A DNA stretch of 64,000 bases, taken from contig NZ_JOBH01000006.1 in assembly GCF_000717745.1 (NCBI RefSeq), forward strand, positions 408,743-472,742. Direction: 5' to 3'. Shown piece by piece: positions 1 through 7,212 of this stretch. A program made the translations under genes and the position numbers. The number at the start of each line of letters is the position of its first letter. Position 1 is the stretch's first letter. Under the pieces are notes generated by a model. The model saw nothing but the letters and a program-made list of their open reading frames with translations, was not told where the DNA came from and made no database searches. The stretch is from Streptomyces violens. GTDB lineage: Bacteria > Actinomycetota > Actinomycetes > Streptomycetales > Streptomycetaceae.

Positions 1-256
1 GGCGGCCGTCCCGCCAGTGCCGGTACACCAGCTCGGTGGGCTGGGCGCCGGCGGCCGTCAGCTCCGCGTCCAGGCCGAGCCGGGCGAGCAGCCGGGTGGC
101 GTTCGCCGACAGCGCCACCGCCGCGCCGACCTCCCGCAACTGCGGTGCCTGCTCGTGGATTTCCGCGTCGATGCCGCGTGCCCGCAGGGCGAGCGCCAGG
201 GTGAGCCCGCCGATACTGGCTCCCACGATCGCAATGTCCGGGCTCGTTGCGCCCAT
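1..256 (-). CDS. FAD-dependent monooxygenase, N-terminal part (cut by window edge)
   Basis: The first 85 codons of a leftward gene are visible, starting at the ATG at 256. After a short leader the protein shows a Rossmann dinucleotide-binding motif (IVGASIGGLTLALALRARG), then an acidic strand end (AEIHEQ) and VGAAVALSANATRLLARLGL. This is the usual N terminus of class A aromatic-ring hydroxylases of the salicylate-hydroxylase/PHBH type, which use FAD and NAD(P)H. The catalytic and substrate domains lie outside the window, so the substrate is unknown. It is divergent from a TetR gene, with two palindromes between them, and is probably that regulator's target. Confidence 0.8.
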   Translation of the reverse strand, partial: MGATSPDIAIVGASIGGLTLALALRARGIDAEIHEQAPQLREVGAAVALSANATRLLARLGLDAELTAAGAQPTELVYRHWRDGR

Positions 257-280
257 GCCTCGCCTCCTCGTCTCACCGCT

Positions 281-341
281 GTTGATGTACCGATCGGTAC
301 ATCAACGGTTCGCGTTGGACTGTAGGTGTACCGATCGGTAC
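281..341. promoter_or_regulatory. Paired TetR-type operators between divergent genes
   Basis: Two copies of the 14-bp palindrome GTACCGATCGGTAC occur at 287-300 and 328-341. The first is extended into a perfect 26-bp palindrome (281-306, arms GTTGATGTACCGA and its complement). Centre-to-centre spacing is 41 bp, about four helical turns, so two dimers would sit on one DNA face. The sites lie between the divergent monooxygenase (start 256) and TetR gene (start 351). The inferred role is autorepression plus repression of the monooxygenase. Confidence 0.75.
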
Positions 342-350
342 GGTCAAGGG

Positions 351-920
351 GTGCCTCGTGCGACCGATTCACGGAAACGGACCGAACTGCTGGCGAAGGT
401 GGTGCAGCATCTGGAGCACCACGGCCTGGCGGGCCTGTCGTTGAGCCCACTTGCGGAAGCGGTGGGCACCAGCAAACGGATGCTGCTGTACTACTTCGGC
501 AGCCGGGAGAACCTGCTGGCCCAGGCCCTGGCGGCCAGCAGGCCCGACGCCGAGGCGATGTTCGGCGGCGTCGACGACGCGGCGGGGCTGCACCGCGCCG
601 CCCACGCCCTGTGGGAGGCGATCACGGTCGGCAGGCAGCGCGGCCTCGTCCGCATGCTGCTGCAACTGCTCAGCCTGGCCACCACACAGTCGGAGCCGTA
701 CGGAGCGCTGGCCGCCGACGCGGTCGAGGTCATGGTCGGCCCGATCGCCGCCGCCTACGTACGGCTCGGCCATGCGGAAGAGGACGCCAGGGTGCGGGCC
801 ACGCTGCTGGTCTCGGGCCTGCGCGGGCTGTGCCAAGACCGCCTGGTCACCGGCGACACGGCCCGCATCGACGCCGCGGCGCACCGTCTCATCGAGGACG
901 CCACGAGCCCGGCCGGCTGA
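351..920 (+). CDS. TetR/AcrR family transcriptional regulator
   Basis: A 189-residue protein of normal TetR length. The N-terminal helix-turn-helix is at about residues 8-50: KRTELLAKVVQHL, GLAGLSLSPLAEAVGTSKRM, then LLYYFGSRENLL, where the recognition helix ends in the typical YYxF motif. The remainder is the helical ligand-binding domain, with no conserved ligand residues that I recognise. The GTG at 351 was chosen because it gives standard spacing of the HTH from the N terminus. The ribosome site before it is poor (AAGGG is adjacent), so the message may be leaderless. It lies 10 bp downstream of the second palindrome, which supports autoregulation. The probable inducer is a substrate of the neighbouring FAD monooxygenase. 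Confidence 0.85.
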   Translation: MPRATDSRKRTELLAKVVQHLEHHGLAGLSLSPLAEAVGTSKRMLLYYFGSRENLLAQALAASRPDAEAMFGGVDDAAGLHRAAHALWEAITVGRQRGLVRMLLQLLSLATTQSEPYGALAADAVEVMVGPIAAAYVRLGHAEEDARVRATLLVSGLRGLCQDRLVTGDTARIDAAAHRLIEDATSPAG

Positions 921-988
921 ACGGGCCGTGCGCGGCCTTCCGGGTCAGCGCCTGCGGCGGCGCCCGGCCGGGGTCCGGGCACCGGCTC

Positions 989-1975
989 TCAGGGCGTCGC
1001 CGTGTAACGGTGCGTCAGTTCGGTCACCGTCCGGGCCACGGCCGCGCGTAGCTCGGGCGGGCCGAGGACCTCTGCCTCCGTGCCCAGTCTGAGCAGGTCA
1101 CCGACCGCGACGGACGGTGTCTCGACCGCCATCTCGACCCGGACCCAGCCCTCGTCGTCGGGCGGCCCGGCCGCCGCGAGGGCCCGCGTGCCCGCCGCCC
1201 CGAACTGCATGGGCAGCAGCTGCCGGCCGCGGGGCGAGATCCGCAGTTGCGCGACGCCCTGCTGGAGCGCGGTCTCCAGGCGGCGGGAGGACTCCGCCCA
1301 ATGCGCGGCCAGGTCGAATTCCGCCGGCCGGTCGAAGAGCTGCTCCGTGACGTCGACGGACACCAGGCGGGATATCCGATAGGTGCGGATCGGCTCGCCC
1401 GCTATGGCCACCAAGTACCAGATGCCGCCCTTGAGGACGAGGCCGAGCGGGCCGAGGTCGAGCGCGCGATGGCCGGCACCGCCCCACTTGCGGTACTGGA
1501 CGCGCAGTACGCGCTGTTCCCACACCGCCTGTGCGACGCGGCCGAGATGGGGGACCGGGTCGGCCTCGCGGAACCACGCGGATGCGTCCAGATGGAACCG
1601 GTCCTGGATGCGCCGCGACCGGTCCGCCAGCCCGGCCGGCAGCGCTGCTTGCAGCTTGAGCTGTGCGGTGGCCAGCACCGAGCCGAGGCCCAACTCGCCT
1701 GCTGCGCCCGGCGCCCCGGCGAGGAAGAGCGCGTCGGCCTCCGCGTCGGTGAGCCCGGTGAGCCGTGTGCGGTAGCCGTCCATCAGGCGGTAGCCGCCGA
1801 CGGGGCCGCGGTCGGCGCACACCGGGACGCCCGACGCGCCGAGCGCCTCGATGTCCCGGTACACGGTACGGACCGACACCTCCAGCTCCGCGGCGAGTTC
1901 GGACGCCGTCATCCGCCCGCGGCTCTGGAGCAGGAGAAGCAGGGAGAGAAGTCGGTCGGCACGCATGGACGCCAT
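989..1975 (-). CDS. HTH-WYL domain transcriptional regulator (YafY/DeoR-like)
   Basis: 328 residues. An N-terminal HTH_11 winged helix (MRADRLLSLLLLLQSRGRMT, ASELAAELEVSVRTVYRDIE) is followed by a central WYL domain (about 140-220) with the signature region GIWYLVAI and a YRISRL strand, then a WCX-type C-terminal extension. WYL proteins sense small ligands, often nucleic-acid related, and act as repressors or activators. The start at 1975 (MASMRAD) is preferred; an ATG at 1966 is equally possible. Just upstream is a perfect 10-bp inverted repeat shared with a divergent DUF3224 gene, so it probably controls itself and that gene. This WYL/DUF3224 pairing is familiar in Streptomyces, from memory. 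Confidence 0.85.
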   Translation of the reverse strand: MASMRADRLLSLLLLLQSRGRMTASELAAELEVSVRTVYRDIEALGASGVPVCADRGPVGGYRLMDGYRTRLTGLTDAEADALFLAGAPGAAGELGLGSVLATAQLKLQAALPAGLADRSRRIQDRFHLDASAWFREADPVPHLGRVAQAVWEQRVLRVQYRKWGGAGHRALDLGPLGLVLKGGIWYLVAIAGEPIRTYRISRLVSVDVTEQLFDRPAEFDLAAHWAESSRRLETALQQGVAQLRISPRGRQLLPMQFGAAGTRALAAAGPPDDEGWVRVEMAVETPSVAVGDLLRLGTEAEVLGPPELRAAVARTVTELTHRYTATP

Positions 1976-1990
1976 TGTCCGGTGCACCGG

Positions 1991-2015
1991 GTACCTGACA
2001 GAAGGTGTCAGGTAC
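1991..2015. promoter_or_regulatory. Operator for the WYL regulator
   Basis: Perfect 10-bp inverted repeat: GTACCTGACA, spacer GAAGG, TGTCAGGTAC. It sits 16 bp upstream of the WYL start and 62 bp upstream of the DUF3224 start. It is the only strong symmetric element in this divergent gap and is the expected site for a dimeric winged-helix regulator. Confidence 0.7.
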
Positions 2016-2076
2016 GGCGGACAGGCTGGTCGCACACCGCGCGGCGCAGGCCGTGCGACCGATCGAAAGGGCGGCC

Positions 2077-2484
2077 ATGCCCGCACAGACCACCGGTCAC
2101 TTCACCTACGCCGACTGGCAGGAGCGCACCCTCGGCCCGGCCGAGGCGCACCCGAAGCTCGCGCACGCCTCCGTCACCAACTCCTTCGCCGGGGGCATCG
2201 AGGCCGCCCGCACGACGTGCGAGTACACGATCGTCTACGCCACCGAGAAGACCGGCACGTTCACCGGCATGGAGCTGCTGACCGGCAGCGTCGACGGACG
2301 CGAGGGCACCTTCGTTGTCGAGGAGCGCGGCTCGTTCGAGCCCGACGGCACCGTGCGCTGCGCCTTCGAGGTGGTGCCGGGGACGGGCACCGGAGAGCTG
2401 GCCGGGCTGCGCGGAACCGGCGCCTTCACCGCCGTGCACGGCGCACCGTCCGTCCCGTACACCTTCGAGTACGACCTGGACTGA
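2077..2484 (+). CDS. DUF3224 domain-containing protein
   Basis: 135 residues, soluble, with no signal peptide. It matches the DUF3224 pattern: an N-terminal GHFTYADWQE segment, a predicted beta-barrel, the repeated phrase TGELAGLRGTGAF, and an ending of YTFEYDLD. The family resembles allene-oxide-cyclase-like barrels and has no established enzymatic role. The start at 2077 has GAAAGG six bases upstream. An in-frame upstream start at 2005 would run through the operator region and lacks a ribosome site. Divergent transcription from the WYL regulator across a perfect inverted repeat suggests it is that regulator's target. Confidence 0.8.
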   Translation: MPAQTTGHFTYADWQERTLGPAEAHPKLAHASVTNSFAGGIEAARTTCEYTIVYATEKTGTFTGMELLTGSVDGREGTFVVEERGSFEPDGTVRCAFEVVPGTGTGELAGLRGTGAFTAVHGAPSVPYTFEYDLD

Positions 2485-2581
2485 CGCCCATTCACCCGGA
2501 CGGGGGTGGTGCGGAAGCGATGGCCAAGGGGCGGTGGTGCCATGGGGCGTGTGGGGGTCTCCCCGACGAGAAGAGGTCATC

Positions 2582-2869
2582 ATGCGCAGGATCGTGCTGT
2601 CCGCCGGTACGGCGGTGCTGACGGGTGTGCTGCTGGCGGGCCCGGCAGCGGCGGCGCCGCAGTACACGTCGGTGGCGTCCGTCGCTGCGTCGCAGACGGT
2701 GACGGAGCCGGACGGCGGCTACGACGAGGATGACGGCGGCGGCGGGGGATACGGCCTGTGGGGTCTGCTGGGGCTGCTCGGCCTGGTGGGACTGGTCCCG
2801 AGAAAGATCAAGAGGGAGCAGCGGACGACGACCACACGCCCCGGCGGTACGGGGAGTACCCCTCAGTAA
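2582..2869 (+). CDS. Small secreted protein with WGxxG-type membrane tail
   Basis: 95 residues. An N-terminal signal peptide (MRRIVLSAGTAVLTGVLLAG, AAAA cleavage region) is followed by a short acidic Gly-rich linker (YDEDDGGGGGYG). Then comes a hydrophobic segment WGLLGLLGLVGLV with the WGxxGxxG pattern, a basic stop (PRKIKREQR) and a short hydrophilic tail. The layout resembles WGxxGxxG-CTERM/anchor proteins: exported, with a single C-terminal membrane helix and a cytoplasmic basic tail. A GAAGAGG ribosome site precedes the ATG. The function is unknown; comparable small exported proteins are often osmotically or developmentally expressed. Confidence 0.7.
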   Translation: MRRIVLSAGTAVLTGVLLAGPAAAAPQYTSVASVAASQTVTEPDGGYDEDDGGGGGYGLWGLLGLLGLVGLVPRKIKREQRTTTTRPGGTGSTPQ

Positions 2870-2897
2870 AGCCCGACGAGAGGTAGGACGAGGGGTA

Positions 2898-2935
2898 GCA
2901 GGAGGCCGGCGGGCCATGGCCCGCCGGCCTCCTGC
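2898..2935. terminator. Bidirectional terminator (38-bp perfect palindrome)
   Basis: The left arm GCAGGAGGCCGGCGGGCCA is followed immediately by its exact complement, centred on CCATGG. It lies between the convergent 3' ends of the WGxxG gene and the bL37 gene and is expected to terminate both. Confidence 0.8.
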
Positions 2936-2949
2936 CGGCATCCGGTCCT

Positions 2950-3027
2950 TCAGGACTGCGGACGGCTGCCGTGGTTGGCACCGTTCTTGCGACGTGCCTT
3001 CTTCTTGCGGCGGCGCTTGGACGACAT
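2950..3027 (-). CDS. Ribosomal protein bL37 (AURKAIP1/COX24-like mini-protein)
   Basis: A 25-residue ORF on the minus strand. It starts at an ATG (3027) preceded by a strong AAAGGAG ribosome site six bases away and ends at TGA 2950-2952. The peptide begins MSSKRRRKKKARRKNGANHG and ends SRPQS: almost entirely basic, with the conserved ANHGxRP tail. This matches the actinobacterial bL37 mini-protein seen in mycobacterial ribosome structures and annotated in Streptomyces as an AURKAIP1/COX24 domain protein. It is inferred to sit in the large ribosomal subunit near the decoding-centre bridge. It is too short for usual gene finders. Confidence 0.85.
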   Translation of the reverse strand: MSSKRRRKKKARRKNGANHGSRPQS

Positions 3028-3148
3028 GACGGCTCCTTTCTCGCGTTGCTTTAGCCGAGTTTCCACCCTTTCATACCGGTATCCCGCTCGGCGATCTCGG
3101 GGGCCCGTACCCAGCAGCGAACGCGCAACGCCACCTCTTTCGCGTGAA

Positions 3149-3183
3149 CCACCTCACGGTGATGCGACCACCACCTCACGGTG
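3149..3183. repeat. Direct repeat upstream of a small secreted protein
   Basis: CCACCTCACGGTG occurs at 3149-3161 and 3171-3183. The period is 22 bp (two helical turns), and each copy is an imperfect palindrome (CAC...GTG ends). It lies 137-171 bp upstream of the gene at 3320, in the gap 3028-3319 that otherwise holds no gene. It is a candidate activator binding site. Confidence 0.45.
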
Positions 3184-3319
3184 CAACGACCGGCGCCCGC
3201 CTGGGGCACCGTGCGATCCAGTGATCTCCGCGCCGGTAGTCGAGTGAAGTTCCGTTAGCCAGGCGCCACCGCGCGGAAGGACGGACACGTCACATCCATG
3301 ATGCGAGGGAGAGAGCACC

Positions 3320-3646
3320 GTGCGTACCCGACTCGCGGCAGGTGCGGCAGCCGCCGCCTCCATGATCGTCCTTCTCGGCGCCCCCGTGGCCGCCGCCTAC
3401 GCACCGGCGTCCGCCGCCGGCGCAGTGCAGGTCGCCGACCCCGGCGACGAAGACCCCGTCAACGGCCCGACCGGCATGGCGGGCGACACGGTGACCGAGC
3501 AGCCGGGCGCCACCCCGGGGCAGGAGCAGAACGCAATGCCAGGGGAGCCGCAGCAGCCGGGCCAGCCGAAGCAGCAGGGCAACAGCGGCCTCCTCGGCGG
3601 TGGCGGCAAGGGCGGCCTGCTGGGCCTGGGGCTGCTGGGCCTCTGA
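3320..3646 (+). CDS. Small secreted Gly/Gln/Pro-rich protein
   Basis: 108 residues, starting at GTG 3320. A signal peptide (MRTRLAAGAAAAASMIVLLG then APVAAAYA) is followed by an acidic linker, a Gln/Pro-rich stretch (PGEPQQPGQPKQQG) and a Gly/Leu tail (GLLGGGGKGGLLGLGLLGL) ending at the stop. The tail resembles a very short membrane-associating or self-assembling segment, but there is no basic stop-transfer sequence as in the WGxxG protein at 2582. No enzymatic motif is seen. It is likely exported to the cell wall or medium; function unknown. A rho-independent-type hairpin follows. Confidence 0.65.
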   Translation: MRTRLAAGAAAAASMIVLLGAPVAAAYAPASAAGAVQVADPGDEDPVNGPTGMAGDTVTEQPGATPGQEQNAMPGEPQQPGQPKQQGNSGLLGGGGKGGLLGLGLLGL

Positions 3647-3675
3647 AGAACCGGCCCGCCAAAAGAGCACACGTG

Positions 3676-3705
3676 GCAGGGGTCGCCCTCGCGGGCGGCC
3701 CCTGC
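3676..3705 (+). terminator. Hairpin terminator
   Basis: GCAGGGGTCGCC, loop CTCGCG, GGCGGCCCCTGC: a 12-bp stem with one G-T pair, 30 bp after the stop of the small secreted protein. There is no U-tract, as is usual in Streptomyces. Confidence 0.7.
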
Positions 3706-3917
3706 TGCGTTGCTGTGTGGGGCCCGTCGTCCTGCTCGCGGCAGGTGGCCGGAAATCGGCGTAGCGTGCTACCGCCCTGCGTGAACGACCGGTTACCGTG
3801 CGGAACGGCCCGAGCTGATGGCGTATCAGCAGCGTGTACGCGTACACCCGTGCACGCCGTCCGCCCGGTATGCCGTCCCCACGCAGCAGGTCTGCACGAC
3901 CGCACAAGGAGCCCTGA

Positions 3918-4601
3918 GTGAACCGACTCCGTACCCTGCTCGCCGCGCTCGGCCTGGCCGCCGGGCTGGCGGCCGCCCCCGCCGCGAGCGCCGCGCCGCA
4001 GCAGCAGGAGAAGCGCCCGGCGGCCGAGGCCGCCGCCCGCCCCCAGCCCTGCACCGGCAAGTTCAACGGTGACGCGCGGCTCGGCCCGAAGTGGCTGCCG
4101 AACAAGAACCTGGCGCCGGTGGGCCCGCTGCTGAAGGGGTACCACCGGACGGGCGCGCTGTCGCCCGCCGCCTTCCTGAAGAAGTACTGGGAGGGGCCGG
4201 CGGACTCGGGCAGCTGGAAGTACCCGCCCAATGACGGATTCGCCGAGGTCAACGGCGAGATCGACAAGGAGCCCGCGAAGCTGCGCACCGGGCAGCGGCT
4301 GGACCGCTTCGGCTCCGAGTTCGGCGGGTACCTGGCGCCGGCCGGCGACCCGTACGCCGAGCGCGCGCTGCCCCCGCAGAACCTCAACACCCGCGAAGCC
4401 GCCTCGCCGTGCGACTACCACACGTACAAGGTGATCAAGCCGTTCTGGGTGTGGCAGGGCAGCATCGCCCCCTGGTTCGAACAGCCCGGCGGCGGCCAGC
4501 AGATCAAGCTGGACGCGGTGTTCCTGAACCCGGGCGAGGGCCAGCGGCTCAACGTGAAGTGGCTGCTGGACCACCGCTACCTCACGCGGGCGGACGCGTA
4601 G
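3918..4601 (+). CDS. Secreted TNT-domain protein (NAD+ glycohydrolase-type toxin)
   Basis: 227 residues, GTG start with AAGGAG eight bases upstream. A signal peptide (MNRLRTLLAALGLAAGLAAA, cleavage near ASA) and a short Gln/Glu-rich linker precede the domain. The C-terminal ~130 residues match the TNT family: YPPNDGFAEVNGEI, RLDRFGSEFGGYLAPAGDPY, YHTYKVIKPF, and APWFEQPGGGQQI. TNT is the NAD(P)+-hydrolysing toxin domain of Mycobacterium tuberculosis CpnT and of fungal/actinobacterial surface NADases. Here it is not fused to a large secretion module, so it is a stand-alone Sec-exported enzyme. A small gene directly downstream could be its immunity protein. The targets could be competing microbes or extracellular NAD; that is inference. 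Confidence 0.8.
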   Translation: MNRLRTLLAALGLAAGLAAAPAASAAPQQQEKRPAAEAAARPQPCTGKFNGDARLGPKWLPNKNLAPVGPLLKGYHRTGALSPAAFLKKYWEGPADSGSWKYPPNDGFAEVNGEIDKEPAKLRTGQRLDRFGSEFGGYLAPAGDPYAERALPPQNLNTREAASPCDYHTYKVIKPFWVWQGSIAPWFEQPGGGQQIKLDAVFLNPGEGQRLNVKWLLDHRYLTRADA

Positions 4602-4621
4602 ACCGGACGGCGGACGACGCC

Positions 4622-4855
4622 ATGGACCGGCAGCAGCTGCGGTCCGCGCTGCGCGCGGCCGGGGTGGCCGACGGCCACTACCGCCTCGAGGGCGTGCACG
4701 AGCCGGCCCCCACGCCCCCCGACTTCCTGTATCTGCGCAGGACGCCGGACGGGGCGTGGGAGACCGGTGCGTACGAACGCGGCCGTTACGAGGTCATCGC
4801 CCGCCACCCGGACGAAGCCACGGCCTGCACCCACCTGCTGGCCCTCCTGACGTGA
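4622..4855 (+). CDS. Small hypothetical protein, possible TNT immunity partner
   Basis: 77 residues, ATG at 4622, 20 bp after the TNT gene and therefore probably co-transcribed. It has no signal peptide or membrane helix. The sequence (GVADGHYRLEGVHEPAPTPP, FLYLRRTPDGAWETGAYERG) looks like a compact cytoplasmic alpha/beta protein with many Tyr, Arg and Asp. The size, acidic character and position fit a cognate immunity factor such as the one encoded next to M. tuberculosis cpnT, but I see no recognisable immunity family. A conserved orphan of another role is possible. The ribosome site is weak, consistent with translational coupling. Confidence 0.55.
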   Translation: MDRQQLRSALRAAGVADGHYRLEGVHEPAPTPPDFLYLRRTPDGAWETGAYERGRYEVIARHPDEATACTHLLALLT

Positions 4856-4876
4856 GGGCCACGCCCGGTTCCGCCG

Positions 4877-6322
4877 TCACTCGAGGTCCGCCGCTGCCGG
4901 CAGGGCGTTCGTGCGGGACACCTTCGCGTACCACCGGGCGCTCGCCTTCGGGATGCGGCGCCCGGTGGGGTAGTCCACGTACACCGCGCCGAAGCGCTTG
5001 CTGTAGCCGTGGCCCCACTCGAAGTTGTCCAGCAGCGACCACAGGAAGTAGCCGCGGACGTCCACGCCGGCCTCGATCGCGCGGTGCACGGCTGCCAGAT
5101 GGCCGTGTAGATACGCGATCCGGTCCGGGTCGTGCACCGCGCCGCTCGGGTCGGCGTAGTCGTCGCACGCGATGCCGTTCTCGGTGATCATCAGCGGCAG
5201 GTCCGGAACGTCACCCTTCAGCCGCAGCAGCAGGTCGTACAGACCGCTCGGATCGACCGCCCAGCCCATCGCCGTCGTACGGCCCGGCGGACGGTGGAAG
5301 ACCACCTCGTCGGCGCCCGGCCAGGGGCTGTGGCCGCTCTCGCCGTGGCCGTCGGCGGAGTGGTCGGGCTCCGTGCCGTCCGCCGCGGACACCAGCGTCG
5401 GCGTGTAGTAGTTGACGCCCAGGAAGTCCAGCGGCTGCCGGATCGCCGCGGTGTCGCCGTCCCGTACGAAGGACCAGTCGGTCAGCCGCGCCGTGTCGGC
5501 CAGCAGGTCGTCCGGGTACGCGCCGTGCAGCAGCGGGCCGGTGAACACCCGGTTGGCCAGCGCGTCGATGCGGCGCGCCGCGTCCGTGTCCTGGGGGCTG
5601 TCGGTGCGTGCCCGTACCTGGTGGATGTTGAGCGTGATCGCGATGTCGGCCGTGGCCGGCAGCGCCGCGCGCAGCGCCTGCACCGCGGTGCCGTGCGCGA
5701 GGTTGAGGTGGTGTGCGGCGCGCAGCGCGGCGACCGGTTCGGTACGTCCCGGCGCGTGCACCCCGGAGGCATGGCCCAGGAAGGCGCTGCACCAGGGCTC
5801 GTTGAGTGTGATCCAGGTGCCGACCCGGTCGCCCAGCGCGTCGGCGGCCAGCGCGGCGTACTCGGCGAACCGGTCGGCGGTCGCCCGCTCCGGCCAGCCG
5901 CCCGCGTCCTCCAGCTCCTGCGGCAGGTCCCAGTGGTACAGCGTGACCACCGGCTGGATGCCCTTGTCCAGCAGCTCGTCGGCCAGCCGGCGGTAGAAGT
6001 CCAGGCCCTTCTGGACGGCCGGGCCGCGCCCGGTCGGCTGGATGCGCGGCCAGGACAGCGAGAAGCGGTACGCGCCCACGCCCAGCTCGGCCATCAGGGC
6101 GACGTCCTCGCGCCAGCGGTGGTAGTGGTCCGTGGCGATGTCGCCGGTGTCGCCGTTGCGTACCTTGCCCGGCGTGCGCGCGAAGGTGTCCCAGATGGAG
6201 GGCGTGCGGCCGTCCTCGGCGGCCGCGCCCTCGACCTGGTAGGCGGCGGTGGCCGTGCCCCAGAGGAAGCCGGGCGGGAACGAACGGGCGGCGAGCTCTC
6301 GAGATGCGGATGCGGTGGTCAA
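4877..6322 (-). CDS. Family 1 glycoside hydrolase, beta-glucosidase
   Basis: 481 residues, cytoplasmic TIM-barrel GH1. Motifs in order: [19 protein letters not shown], the acid/base segment TLNEPWC (NEP), NYYTPTLV, the nucleophile segment LMITENGIA (TENG), and the glucone-binding [20 protein letters not shown]. It hydrolyses beta-glucosides or cello-oligosaccharides imported by the adjacent ABC system. A TTG start at 6322 is chosen because AAAGGA lies five bases upstream and the protein then begins at the family's usual position. The alternative ATG at 6373, overlapping the permease stop, has no correctly spaced ribosome site. It is the last gene of the leftward sugar operon. Confidence 0.93.
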   Translation of the reverse strand: MTTASASRELAARSFPPGFLWGTATAAYQVEGAAAEDGRTPSIWDTFARTPGKVRNGDTGDIATDHYHRWREDVALMAELGVGAYRFSLSWPRIQPTGRGPAVQKGLDFYRRLADELLDKGIQPVVTLYHWDLPQELEDAGGWPERATADRFAEYAALAADALGDRVGTWITLNEPWCSAFLGHASGVHAPGRTEPVAALRAAHHLNLAHGTAVQALRAALPATADIAITLNIHQVRARTDSPQDTDAARRIDALANRVFTGPLLHGAYPDDLLADTARLTDWSFVRDGDTAAIRQPLDFLGVNYYTPTLVSAADGTEPDHSADGHGESGHSPWPGADEVVFHRPPGRTTAMGWAVDPSGLYDLLLRLKGDVPDLPLMITENGIACDDYADPSGAVHDPDRIAYLHGHLAAVHRAIEAGVDVRGYFLWSLLDNFEWGHGYSKRFGAVYVDYPTGRRIPKASARWYAKVSRTNALPAAADLE

Positions 6323-6369
6323 GGGGTTCCTTTCGAAAGAGGGAGAAACGGGGGAGACGGGCCGGGCGG

Positions 6370-7212
6370 TCATCCCTTCACCGCGCCCTGCATGATCCCG
6401 CCCACGATCTGGCGGCCGAAGACGAGGAACATCGCCAGCAGGGGCAGCGTGCCGAGCAGCGCGCCCGCCATGATGAGCGACTGGTCGCGGACGTAACCCG
6501 CGCTGAGCTGGGTCAGTGCGACGGGGACCGTCGGGTTGGTCATGTCCAGCGCGATGAACGGCCAGAAGAAGTCGTTCCACGCGTGCACGAAGGTGATCAT
6601 GAAGAGGACGGCCATGGCCGGCCGGGCGACCGGCAGCACGATGCTCCAGAAGATGCGGAGCGAATGCGCGCCGTCCACCCGGCCCGCCTCGACCAGCTCG
6701 TCGGGCAGCGCCTCGGCCAGGTACTGCCGCATGAAGAACACGCCCACCGCGCTGACCAGCGTGGGGAAGATGACCGACGGCAGCCGCTGGCCCCAGCCCA
6801 GCTCGCTCATCATCATGAACAGCGGCACGACACCCAGCTGCGGCGGCACCATCATCGTGCCGATGACCAGCATGAGCAGGACGTTGCGTCCCCGGAAGCG
6901 GAGCTTGGCGAAGGCGAAGCCGGCGAGGGTGGCGAACAGTACGGTCGACAGGGCGATGACGCCGGCCACGATCAGGCTGTTGGCCATGGCCCGGCCCAGC
7001 GCCGCGTCCTGCCACGCCTTGCCCAGGTTCTCGAGGAGATGCGGGCCCGGCAGGAACGGCGGTGGCGTCTGCGACACCCGGGTGTTGTCACTGGAGGCCG
7101 CCACCAGCGTCCAGTACAGCGGGAACAGCGAAGCCAGCGTCGCGACGGCGAGCAGGACATAGGCGACCGGTCCCGCGTGGTGCTGGCGTCCGGCGCCGGG
7201 CCGCAGGGACAT
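6370..7212 (-). CDS. Sugar ABC transporter permease, MalG/CebG type
   Basis: 280 residues with six predicted membrane helices, beginning with [19 protein letters not shown] and containing [20 protein letters not shown]. The EAA loop ([20 protein letters not shown], then [13 protein letters not shown]) is the docking site for the ATPase. This is a CUT1-family inner subunit. Its start overlaps the stop of the upstream permease (TGATG), indicating translational coupling. No ATP-binding subunit is encoded nearby; Streptomyces CUT1 importers commonly share the MsiK ATPase encoded elsewhere. Confidence 0.9.
   Translation of the reverse strand: MSLRPGAGRQHHAGPVAYVLLAVATLASLFPLYWTLVAASSDNTRVSQTPPPFLPGPHLLENLGKAWQDAALGRAMANSLIVAGVIALSTVLFATLAGFAFAKLRFRGRNVLLMLVIGTMMVPPQLGVVPLFMMMSELGWGQRLPSVIFPTLVSAVGVFFMRQYLAEALPDELVEAGRVDGAHSLRIFWSIVLPVARPAMAVLFMITFVHAWNDFFWPFIALDMTNPTVPVALTQLSAGYVRDQSLIMAGALLGTLPLLAMFLVFGRQIVGGIMQGAVKG

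Noticed and set aside
6370..6373. ATG at 6373 as start of the beta-glucosidase
   Set aside because: It overlaps the permease stop but lacks a correctly spaced ribosome site; the TTG at 6322 has AAAGGA and family-typical length.
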